This document shows, in pieces, positions 1 through 6,239 of a stretch of DNA of 7,068 nucleotides; position 1 is the stretch's first letter, and each line of letters starts with the position of its first letter. Source of the DNA: Acetobacteraceae bacterium (GTDB lineage Bacteria > Pseudomonadota > Alphaproteobacteria > Acetobacterales > Acetobacteraceae); NCBI GenBank assembly GCA_947476855.1, contig CANJSR010000262.1:1-7068 (forward strand), in the 5' to 3' direction. The notes beneath the pieces are model-generated. The model was not told the DNA's origin and ran no database searches. It saw only the letters and a program-made list of their open reading frames with translations. Position numbers and translations under genes: made by a program.

Positions 1-404
1 CCAACCCCGCGCTGGTGACCTCGATGGTGCCGGAGATCATCCGCTGGGTCTCCCCCATCATCCACATGCGCCGCACCGCCAAGCAGGACGCGGACCTGGC
101 CGGCAAGCGTATCCGCGAGGGCGACAAGGTCGTGATGTGGTATGTGTCAGGCAACCGCGATGAGGATTCGATTGAGCAGCCCGACCGCTTCATCATCGAC
201 CGCGCCCGCCCGCGCAACCACATGTCCTTCGGCTTCGGCGTGCATCGTTGCGTCGGCAACCGGCTGGCGGAAATGCAGCTGATCATCCTGTGGGAGGAGA
301 TCATGAAGCGCTTCCCGCGGATCGAGCTGATGGAGGAGCCGAAGCGCATCTACTCCAACTTCATCCACGGGATTACCGAGATGAAGGTCCGCATTCCGGC
401 CTGA
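1..404 (+). CDS. Cytochrome P450, C-terminal part (5' end outside window)
   Basis: Heme-thiolate monooxygenase, probably soluble and fed electrons by a separate ferredoxin/reductase; the substrate cannot be told. The reading frame is open from base 3 and stops with TGA at 402-404, so about 133 C-terminal residues of a roughly 400-residue protein are present. Hallmarks appear in order: the K-helix ExxR motif (EIIR, bases 33-44), the meander segment PDRF (bases 180-191), the heme-binding loop FGFGVHRCVG with the axial Cys codon at 249-251, and the following L-helix (NRLAEMQL). The methionines and GTG codons inside the visible part are internal, not starts. The next gene begins 26 bases after the stop on the same strand, so the two are probably co-transcribed and may act on the same compound. 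Family assignment is firm; the CYP subfamily is not assigned. Confidence 0.95.
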   Translation, partial: NPALVTSMVPEIIRWVSPIIHMRRTAKQDADLAGKRIREGDKVVMWYVSGNRDEDSIEQPDRFIIDRARPRNHMSFGFGVHRCVGNRLAEMQLIILWEEIMKRFPRIELMEEPKRIYSNFIHGITEMKVRIPA

Positions 405-416
405 CGGCACCCAACC

Positions 417-422
417 AAAGGA
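417..422 (+). promoter_or_regulatory. Ribosome binding site deciding the start of the molybdenum subunit
   Basis: AAAGGA lies only 2 bases before the ATG at 425 but 8 bases before the ATG at 431. The second spacing is normal for a Shine-Dalgarno site, so I place the start at 431. The in-frame extension upstream to base 248 overlaps the P450 coding sequence and is not needed. Confidence 0.6.
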
Positions 423-430
423 CCATGCGC

Positions 431-2722
431 ATGACGTTCATCGGCCAATCGACCCGCCGGTTCGAGGATACCCGCTTCCTGATCGGCCAGGGCCGCTTCG
501 TCGAGGACGTCAATGAGCCGGGACAGGCCTGGGCGCATGTCGTGCGCTCCCCGCACGCGCACGCCGTGATCACGCGGATCGATACGGCGGCGGCGCGGGC
601 GGCCGCCGGCGTGCTGGCTGTCTATACGCATGACGATATCGCCAACCTTGGCCACCTGCCCTGCGGCGCCCAGGTCGCCACGGTGGAGCCGATGCTGGTG
701 CCGCCGCGCCCGGCGCTTGCGAATGGCCGCGTCCGCCATGTCGGCGACCCGGTGGTGTTCATCGTGGCCGAAACCGCCAATGCCGCGCGCGACGCCGCCG
801 AACTGGTGGCAATCGACTACGACATCCTGCCCTCGGTCGTCGACGGCCCCGCCGCCTTGCAACCAGGCGCGCCGCTGCTGTGGGACGAAGTGCCCAACAA
901 CCAGTCCTTCCGCTTCATGAAGGGCGACCCCGACGCGGTGAAAGCCGCCTTCGCCGCCGCGACCCATGTGGTCGAGATCGAATTGATCAACAACCGCCTG
1001 ATCATCGCGCCAACGGAGACCCGCGCCGCCATCGCCCGTTACGACAACGGCACCCACCATCTGTTCCTGACCGCCGCCGGGGTGCATGGCATCCGCAACC
1101 AGTTGGCGGACTCGATCTTCCGCGTCCCCCGAGACAAGGTCCACGTCGTCGCCCCCGATGTCGGCAGTGGCTTCGGCATCAAGAACTGCGTCTATCCGGA
1201 ATGGGTGTTGCAGATGGTCGCGGCCCAGCGCCTTGGCCGCCCGGTGAAATGGGTCGAAGACCGCGCCGAGGACTTCATCTCCACCGCCCAGGGCCGCGAC
1301 AACGCCACGCGCGCGCGCCTGGCACTGGACGCGGACGGACGGTTCCTCGGCCTAGATGTCCATACGATCGCCAATCTCGGTGCCTATATGTCCGGCGGCG
1401 GACCTGGCAGTTCCACCAACGCGCCCTCAGCCGCGATGGGTGGCGGCTATGTCATCCCCGCCATCGCGATGGATGTCCACGCCGCCTTCACCAACACCGT
1501 GCCGATCGACGCCTATCGCGGCGCCGGCAAGCCGGAGGCCAATTACCTCATTGAACGCCTGATCGACCTCGCCGCCCGCCGTTGCGGGTTCGATCCCACC
1601 GACCTCCGCCGCCGCAACGCCATCGCAACCTTCCCCTACCCCAAGGCGCTCGGCACCACCGTCGATTGCGGCCGCTTCGCCCTGAACATCGATGATGCCC
1701 TGGTGGCCGCCGACACCGCCGGCTTCCCCGCCCGCAAGGCCGCGTCCGAGGCCCGTGGCCTGCACCGCGGCCTCGGCGTCGCCTGCTTCATCGAAACAGC
1801 CCGAGGCTCCCCCAACGAAGGCGCCGAGGTCCGTTTCCAGCCCAACGGCAAGGTCGCTCTGCTGATCGGCACCCAGTCCAACGGCCAGGGGCACGAGACC
1901 TCCTATCCCCAGATCGCCGCCGACCTGTTCGGCTTGCCGATGGAGGCCTTCCACTACATCCAGGCCGACACAGCGGAAATCCCGAACGGCAACGGCCACG
2001 GCGGCGCGCGGTCGATGCATATGGGCGGGGCGGCCTTGCACCGCGCGATCGGCATGGTCATCGCCAAGGGCACCCGGATCGCCGCCCGCCTGCTGCAAGC
2101 GGAACCGGAGCAGGTGGAATTCGCCAACGGCCGCTTCATCGTCCGCGCCATTCCAGAACGATCGATGGACCTGATGGCGGTCGCCGTCGCCGCTCGCGAT
2201 CCGGCGAACCTGCCGGAGGGCATGGACCCCGGCCTGGATACCTACATCTGGAACGAACTCGACATCATCACCTTCCCCAACGGCTGCCATATCGCCGAGG
2301 TCGAGGTCGATCCGGACACCGGCGCCGTGCGCCTCGATCGCTACACCGCCGTCGATGATTTCGGCACCATCATCAATCCGCTGCTGACGATCGGCCAGGT
2401 CCAGGGCGGCGTCGCCCAGGGCATCGGCCAGGCGCTGCTGGAACACACGGTCTACGATCCGGAGTCCGGCCAGTTGCTCAGCGGATCTCTGATGGATTAC
2501 GCCCTGCCCCGCGCCGACGACCTGCCCGACCTGAACATCACCCTGACCGGCGTGCCCACCAATGCCAATCCGCTCGGTGTGAAGGGATCGGGTCAGGCCG
2601 GCGCCATCGCCGCGCCGCAGACGATCATCAGCGCGATCACGAACGCGCTGGACATCGACCATATCGACATGCCGGCGACGCCGGAACGGGTTTGGCGGGC
2701 GATACGGGGCCGCACTGGCTGA
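431..2722 (+). CDS. Xanthine dehydrogenase / CoxL family molybdopterin-binding large subunit
   Basis: Large (molybdenum cofactor) subunit of a molybdenum hydroxylase-type enzyme, expected to be cytoplasmic and to hydroxylate an aldehyde or N-heterocycle with water-derived oxygen; substrate unknown. 763 residues, normal family length. The N-terminal part (about 15-125) is the a/b hammerhead domain (RRFEDTRFLIGQGRFVED opening, RSPHAHA motif). Cofactor-binding motifs follow: GSGFGIK at 245-251, AYRGAGKPEA at 361-370, GTQSNGQGHE at 480-489 and GNGHGGARS at 520-528. The C-terminal signature is GVKGSGQAG, where position 722 is Gln (codon CAG 2594-2596) and the family normally has the catalytic Glu (GxKGxGE). 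FeS and FAD subunits, usually adjacent, are absent downstream, and the upstream neighbour is a P450. Family call is strong; activity and substrate are uncertain because of the Gln. The alternative start at 425 would add two residues. Confidence 0.93.
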   Translation: MTFIGQSTRRFEDTRFLIGQGRFVEDVNEPGQAWAHVVRSPHAHAVITRIDTAAARAAAGVLAVYTHDDIANLGHLPCGAQVATVEPMLVPPRPALANGRVRHVGDPVVFIVAETANAARDAAELVAIDYDILPSVVDGPAALQPGAPLLWDEVPNNQSFRFMKGDPDAVKAAFAAATHVVEIELINNRLIIAPTETRAAIARYDNGTHHLFLTAAGVHGIRNQLADSIFRVPRDKVHVVAPDVGSGFGIKNCVYPEWVLQMVAAQRLGRPVKWVEDRAEDFISTAQGRDNATRARLALDADGRFLGLDVHTIANLGAYMSGGGPGSSTNAPSAAMGGGYVIPAIAMDVHAAFTNTVPIDAYRGAGKPEANYLIERLIDLAARRCGFDPTDLRRRNAIATFPYPKALGTTVDCGRFALNIDDALVAADTAGFPARKAASEARGLHRGLGVACFIETARGSPNEGAEVRFQPNGKVALLIGTQSNGQGHETSYPQIAADLFGLPMEAFHYIQADTAEIPNGNGHGGARSMHMGGAALHRAIGMVIAKGTRIAARLLQAEPEQVEFANGRFIVRAIPERSMDLMAVAVAARDPANLPEGMDPGLDTYIWNELDIITFPNGCHIAEVEVDPDTGAVRLDRYTAVDDFGTIINPLLTIGQVQGGVAQGIGQALLEHTVYDPESGQLLSGSLMDYALPRADDLPDLNITLTGVPTNANPLGVKGSGQAGAIAAPQTIISAITNALDIDHIDMPATPERVWRAIRGRTG

Positions 2723-2729
2723 TCAGGGG

Positions 2730-2748
2730 GAGGCAGGCGTCCTGCCTC
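2730..2748 (+). terminator. Hairpin after the molybdenum-subunit gene (terminator-like, no T-run)
   Basis: A perfect 8-bp stem, GAGGCAGG (2730-2737) with CCTGCCTC (2741-2748), closes a CGT loop 7 bases after the stop codon. No T-tract follows, so it is not a classical intrinsic terminator. It may act with Rho or protect the 3' end of the P450-molybdenum subunit transcript. It separates that unit from the TIR gene. Confidence 0.55.
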
Positions 2749-2815
2749 AGCCGAGCGGAAGCAGCCATAGCGAAGATAAAGTCTGTGCGCCGATTGCCTC
2801 CCTTGCGCGATCCGC

Positions 2816-2854
2816 CCTACCCTTCCCGGACGTGTCACGGTGGAAACGGGTAGG
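2816..2854 (+). promoter_or_regulatory. Leader dyad overlapping the TIR-gene ribosome binding site
   Basis: CCTACCC (2816-2822) is complementary to GGGTAGG (2848-2854), and TTCC (2823-2826) to GGAA (2842-2845), giving an 11-bp stem with a 2-base bulge. The 15-base loop contains the small palindrome CGTGTCACG (2831-2839). The 3' arm includes three of the four bases of the AGGA Shine-Dalgarno-like site (2852-2855) ahead of the GTG at 2860, so folding could hide it. Function as a translation switch is inference; it could equally be an operator or chance. Confidence 0.4.
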
Positions 2855-2859
2855 AACGG

Positions 2860-4422
2860 GTGAGCGGCATTCTGCCTCCGATCGGGTTCTGGAGTTATAC
2901 GAGTTCGGACGACAAAGCCTCCAGCGGGCGGCTGTCCGCACTGCGGGTGTTGCTGGCCAAGGAGTTGCAACTCAAAGTCGGGCGAAACGATCGGGTCAAG
3001 ATTTTCCAGGACGTGGCCGCCATCCCCCATGGGACCGACTGGCTGCAACAGATCACGAATGCCCTCGCCGAATCATCGTTCCTGATCCCGATCATCACGC
3101 CCGCCTTCCTGCAAAGCGAAATGTGCTGCCGGGAGGTAATGCATTTCCGAGAGCGGGAGATCGCGCTCGGCCGCGACGACCTCATCCTGCCCCTGCACTA
3201 CGTGACCACCGATCGGGTTGATCCCGCTCGGCTTGGCGCCTGCCATGACCCGGCCGTGCTGGAATTGCTGCGGTCGCGACAGTGGATCGACTTCCGGCCC
3301 CTGAGGACACGGCAGGTGGACAGCGAGTCGGTGCTGGACCTGCTGGATATCTTCTCGGAGTCGATCGCGAATGCGCTGCACCGGACCGTGACGCCGAGCG
3401 TTCCGGTGCCTTTACCCCGCCCCGCCATTCCGGCCACGCCGAGCGCACCGCGGCCGGGGGATTTCGACCAGGAAGCCCCGGACTACCCGGGAATGGTCCT
3501 GATCCCTGCCGGCGACTACCTCCGCGGTGTGCCCACGGAAGAATCCCAACGTGAGAGTACCAACGACGACAATGCCCGCCCAGTCCAGGTCGTGATGATC
3601 GCCAAGCCCTTTTGGCTAGGACGTTATCCAGTCACACGCCATGAATTCTCGGTCTTCATCAACGACACCGGCTACAAGATGCCCAACCAGGCTTGGACAT
3701 TTGAGGCTGATGCACAAGGCAGTTGGACCTACAAGGAACGCACCGGCCGCGGCTGGCATAATCCGGGGTTTCCGCAATCCGTCAGAGATCCGGTCATGTG
3801 CGTGAGCCACTCGGACGCCACCGCCTACATTGACTGGCTCAATCGTCGGACGGAGGGAGGTTACCGGCTGCCGAGCGAGACCGAATGGGAATATGCGGCG
3901 CGGGCGGGAACGACGACAGCGCGGTTCTGGGGAGATGGCAAGGACCAAGCACATCGCCACAGCAATACCGCGGATCAGTCATTGAAACAGCGCATAGGCA
4001 GCGCCGCTACGGGCCGCGTATTCTTCGACGGCAATGATGGTTTCGCATTTACATCGCCGGTCGGAACATTTCGATGTAATCGTTTCGGAATATACGATAT
4101 GCTCGGAAATGTATGGGAATGGTGCGCTGATCATTGGCATGATAATTATAAAGGCGCGCCGAACGATGGGTTGGCCTGGACAACATCTGGTGATGATCGT
4201 CGTTGGGTACTGCGCGGTGGTTCATGGGATAGCACCACGAAGGACATTCGTGCTGGAGTGCGCATGATCGGCGGCGGCGTCGTCAGCCGCCTCTTACCCG
4301 TGGGATTCCGCATTGCCAGAAACTCTTCACCCACGATGACCCCTCAGTTTAGAAGCTCTTCGCCCACGAATACCCCTCAGTTTAGCGTTCGATCGCTACT
4401 AAATCTTCTCGGTCGATTTTAA
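2860..4422 (+). CDS. TIR domain - FGE-sulfatase-like domain fusion protein
   Basis: 520 residues. The GTG start is preceded by AGGA (2852-2855); an in-frame TAG at 2851 rules out an upstream start and the next ATG is residue 88. Residues about 8-146 form a TIR domain: FWSYTSSDD at 10-18, BB-loop-like IFQDVAAIPHGTDW at 48-61, IPIITPAFLQSEMCCREV at 76-93 with E92 at the usual catalytic Glu position, and WIDFR at 142-146. A Pro-rich linker follows (about 178-207). Residues 210-487 match the FGE-sulfatase fold: PGMVLIPAGDY, WLGRYPVTRHEF, YRLPSETEWEYAARAG, GNVWEWC, VLRGGSW (450-456), GFRIAR (482-487). The Cys pair used by true FGE is replaced (S458, I463), so it is probably a binding domain or pseudoenzyme. 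Bacterial TIR domains often cleave NAD+ in defence or signalling; a sensor-effector role here is inference. No signal peptide or membrane segment. Composition becomes AT-rich toward the 3' end, suggesting transfer. Confidence 0.9.
   Translation: MSGILPPIGFWSYTSSDDKASSGRLSALRVLLAKELQLKVGRNDRVKIFQDVAAIPHGTDWLQQITNALAESSFLIPIITPAFLQSEMCCREVMHFREREIALGRDDLILPLHYVTTDRVDPARLGACHDPAVLELLRSRQWIDFRPLRTRQVDSESVLDLLDIFSESIANALHRTVTPSVPVPLPRPAIPATPSAPRPGDFDQEAPDYPGMVLIPAGDYLRGVPTEESQRESTNDDNARPVQVVMIAKPFWLGRYPVTRHEFSVFINDTGYKMPNQAWTFEADAQGSWTYKERTGRGWHNPGFPQSVRDPVMCVSHSDATAYIDWLNRRTEGGYRLPSETEWEYAARAGTTTARFWGDGKDQAHRHSNTADQSLKQRIGSAATGRVFFDGNDGFAFTSPVGTFRCNRFGIYDMLGNVWEWCADHWHDNYKGAPNDGLAWTTSGDDRRWVLRGGSWDSTTKDIRAGVRMIGGGVVSRLLPVGFRIARNSSPTMTPQFRSSSPTNTPQFSVRSLLNLLGRF
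4321..4386 (+). repeat. Tandem repeat, 2 x 33 bp, in the C-terminal tail of the TIR-FGE protein
   Basis: Units 4321-4353 and 4354-4386 agree at 28 of 33 bases. They encode NSSPTMTPQFR and SSSPTNTPQFS, lying immediately after the last conserved motif of the FGE-like domain (GFRIAR). The unit is a whole number of codons, so the frame is kept. The tail is an add-on beyond the usual end of the domain. Confidence 0.85.
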
Positions 4423-4503
4423 TTACTCCCACGATTATACTTATGACCATAACCAACAACCACTATATTTCTATTTGTTTCAAATATTGGGGAGGGGAAG
4501 TCT
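4423..4503. other. AT-rich convergent intergenic stretch
   Basis: Non-coding sequence between the TIR-FGE stop and the 4504 hairpin. Bases 4441-4500 are 35% G+C by hand count, far below the rest of the window. It contains a small inverted repeat, TATTTG (4472-4477) / CAAATA (4481-4486) with a TTT loop. I see no gene in it. The composition continues that of the 3' end of the TIR-FGE gene. Confidence 0.6.
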
Positions 4504-4542
4504 AGAAGGGGTATCCCCCTTCTGACCCGAATCTATTTTTTT
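4504..4542 (+). terminator. Probable terminator of the TIR-FGE gene
   Basis: A perfect 8-bp stem, AGAAGGGG (4504-4511) with CCCCTTCT (4516-4523), closes a TATC loop 81 bases after the stop codon. Seven T residues follow at 4536-4542, but 12 bases separate them from the stem, so it is an imperfect intrinsic terminator. On the minus strand the same stem lies 38 bases beyond the aldehyde dehydrogenase stop but lacks a T-run there; it may still block convergent transcription. Confidence 0.55.
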
Positions 4543-4561
4543 CGGCCCGCGCCGGCCGCCC

Positions 4562-6040
4562 CTAAGCCCCAATCCCCCCCAAAGCCAGATACTTCACCTC
4601 CAAATAATCCTCGATCCCATACTTCGACCCCTCACGCCCCAGCCCCGAAGACTTCATCCCCCCGAACGGAGCCTCCGCCGTCGAAATGATCCCCTCATTG
4701 ATCCCAACAATCCCATATTCCAAAGCCTCGGCGACCCGGAAAATCCGCCCGACATCCCGCGCATAGAAATACGAAGCCAACCCGAACTCCGTATCATTGG
4801 CCATCGCGATTGCCTCTTCCTCGGTGCTGAACCGGAACAAAGGTGCCACCGGCCCAAACGTCTCCTCCCGGAAGATCAGCGCATCCCCCGGCACATTCGC
4901 CAGGATCGTCGGCTGGAAGAACGTCCCGCCCAAAACATGCCGCTTGCCACCCGTCACCACGGACGCGCCCCGCGCCACGGCGTCGGCGATATGCTCCTCC
5001 ACCTTCGTCACCGCGTCGGCATTGATCAGCGGCCCCTGGGAGACCCCAGCCTCCATCCCATTGCCAACCTTCATCGCCTCGACAGCGATCTTCAGCTTGG
5101 CGGCAAAAGCATCATACACCCCGTCCTGCACCAGCAGCCGATTGGCGCACACGCAGGTCTGCCCGGTATTGCGATACTTGGAGGCCATCGCCCCAGCGAC
5201 CGCCGCATCCAGATCGGCGTCATCGAACACAATGAACGGCGCATTGCCGCCCAGCTCCATGCTGGTCTTCTTCACCGTCGGCGCACACATCGCCAGCAGC
5301 TTGGCCCCCACCTCGGTCGAGCCCGTGAACGACAGCTTCCGCACCAGCGGGTTCGCCGTCAGCTCATCCCCCATCGGCCCGGAAGGCCCGGTAACAACGT
5401 TGCAGACGCCAGCCGGCATCCCCGCCCGTTCCGCCAGCACCGCGATCGCCAGGGCCGAAAACGGGGTCTGGCTCGCCGGCCGGATGACGCCCGTGCAGCC
5501 CGCGGCCCAACCAGGACCGGCCTTGCGCGTGATCATGGCCGCCGGGAAGTTCCAAGGCGTGATCGCGGCGAAAACCCCAATCGGTTCCTTCATCACCAGG
5601 ATACGCCGCCCGGCGGCATTCTGCGGGATCGTATCGCCATAGACACGGATCGCCTCGTCGGCAAAGAACTCGATGAAGCTGGCCGCATAGGCGACCTCGC
5701 CCTTCGCCTCAGCCAGCGGCTTGCCCTGTTCGGCGGTCATGATCACGCCCAGGTCGTCCGCGTTCTCCAGCATCAGATCCGAGAGCTTCCGCAGGATCAC
5801 CCGCCGCTCCTTCGCCAACATCTTCCGCCAGGCCGGCCAGGCGCGGTTCGCCGCCTCGATCGCACGCCGCGTCTCCGCGGTGCCCATGGCGGGGACCTCC
5901 CCGATCGCCTCCCCCGTCGCCGGGTTCTTCACGATGATGGAGCGGCCAGAATCAGCCTCCACCCATTTGCCATCGATGAAATTGGCCTGCCGGAACAGGG
6001 TCGGGTCCTTCAACGGCAGCGGTGAGACGGGATTCAGCAT
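4562..6040 (-). CDS. gabD: NAD(P)+-dependent aldehyde dehydrogenase, succinate-semialdehyde dehydrogenase (GabD) type
   Basis: Oxidises an aldehyde, most likely succinate semialdehyde, to the acid, feeding GABA or related catabolism into the TCA cycle; cytosolic. 492 residues, close to the family's 480-490. The start at 6040 has AAGGAGGA 7 bases upstream; the in-frame ATG at 6070 would add ten residues unlike the family. Motifs: PWNFP with N164, FTGSTEVG at 238-245, ELGG with general-base E262, GQTCVCANR with nucleophile C296, EETFGPV with E393 and F395, and PFGGMKSSGLGREG near the C-terminus. The CVC loop (C296, C298) matches the redox-switch pair known from human SSADH. Odd: the near-invariant KPA lysine that contacts the cofactor is Arg (R187), and the preceding GPALAAGC-type segment reads GPGWAAGC. 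Glutarate-semialdehyde or another semialdehyde is an alternative substrate. It is convergent with the TIR-FGE gene and divergent from the small exported protein. Confidence 0.88.
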   Translation of the reverse strand: MLNPVSPLPLKDPTLFRQANFIDGKWVEADSGRSIIVKNPATGEAIGEVPAMGTAETRRAIEAANRAWPAWRKMLAKERRVILRKLSDLMLENADDLGVIMTAEQGKPLAEAKGEVAYAASFIEFFADEAIRVYGDTIPQNAAGRRILVMKEPIGVFAAITPWNFPAAMITRKAGPGWAAGCTGVIRPASQTPFSALAIAVLAERAGMPAGVCNVVTGPSGPMGDELTANPLVRKLSFTGSTEVGAKLLAMCAPTVKKTSMELGGNAPFIVFDDADLDAAVAGAMASKYRNTGQTCVCANRLLVQDGVYDAFAAKLKIAVEAMKVGNGMEAGVSQGPLINADAVTKVEEHIADAVARGASVVTGGKRHVLGGTFFQPTILANVPGDALIFREETFGPVAPLFRFSTEEEAIAMANDTEFGLASYFYARDVGRIFRVAEALEYGIVGINEGIISTAEAPFGGMKSSGLGREGSKYGIEDYLEVKYLALGGIGA

Positions 6041-6047
6041 GGGCCTG

Positions 6048-6055
6048 TCCTCCTT
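6048..6055 (-). promoter_or_regulatory. Strong ribosome binding site of the aldehyde dehydrogenase
   Basis: Read on the minus strand, AAGGAGGA ends 7 bases before the ATG at 6040. The near-consensus match and spacing fix this start rather than the upstream in-frame ATG at 6070. Confidence 0.85.
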
Positions 6056-6222
6056 GGGCGTTGTCCTCAAAATAGGGCGTCCCGACCGCCTTGTCAGGGG
6101 GAGGGTTAACGTGGCCCTTCACCCGCCTGTCTCACAGGTTGAAGAAACCAACCCAAGCATCGACAGAGGCACAAAAAAATCGCTCGCACTGTCCCGCGGG
6201 ATCGGTTAAGAGCACCGCATAC

Positions 6223-6230
6223 AGGAAGGG
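6223..6230 (+). promoter_or_regulatory. Ribosome binding site of the small exported protein
   Basis: AGGAAGGG ends 9 bases before the ATG at 6240, supporting that start over the in-frame ATG at 6249. Confidence 0.7.
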
Positions 6231-6239
6231 ATTTCTCGC

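Larger units (their letters stand above)
6041..6239. promoter_or_regulatory. Divergent intergenic region with a small dyad
   Basis: 199 bases between the divergent aldehyde dehydrogenase and exported-protein genes must hold both promoters. I see a perfect short inverted repeat, CCTGT-CTC-ACAGG (6126-6138), a possible operator half-site pair. It is followed at once by TTGAAG (6139-6144), a possible -35 element for the rightward gene, but without a convincing -10 box. An A7 run lies around 6173-6179. No ORF here looks real. Confidence 0.35.

Noticed and set aside
248..430. In-frame upstream extension of the molybdenum-subunit gene.
   Set aside because: It overlaps the conserved P450 heme-binding region, its translation does not resemble the family, and a ribosome binding site supports the start at 431.
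350..1144. Minus-strand open frame of 264 codons.
   Set aside because: Overlaps the P450 end and molybdenum-subunit start with no recognisable motif; shadow frame.
1427..2662. Long open frame on the minus strand opposite the molybdenum-subunit gene (411 codons).
   Set aside because: Mirror-frame artefact of high-GC codons; its translation is Gly/Asp/Val-rich with no motif, while the plus strand carries every expected family motif.
4034..4267. 77-codon plus-strand frame inside the FGE-like domain.
   Set aside because: Out of frame with the conserved GNVWEWC and GGSW motifs, which lie in the real frame; no ribosome binding site.
4321..4386. CRISPR-like repeat pair.
   Set aside because: The units are directly adjacent with no spacer, imperfect, and in frame within a coding sequence.
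4543..4558. CGGCC / GGCCG inverted repeat considered as the aldehyde dehydrogenase terminator.
   Set aside because: On the minus strand it is followed by A residues, not T, and the stem is only 5 bp.
4937..6025. Long open plus-strand frame opposite the aldehyde dehydrogenase (362 codons).
   Set aside because: Arg/His/Pro-rich shadow translation without domains; the minus strand encodes a complete aldehyde dehydrogenase.
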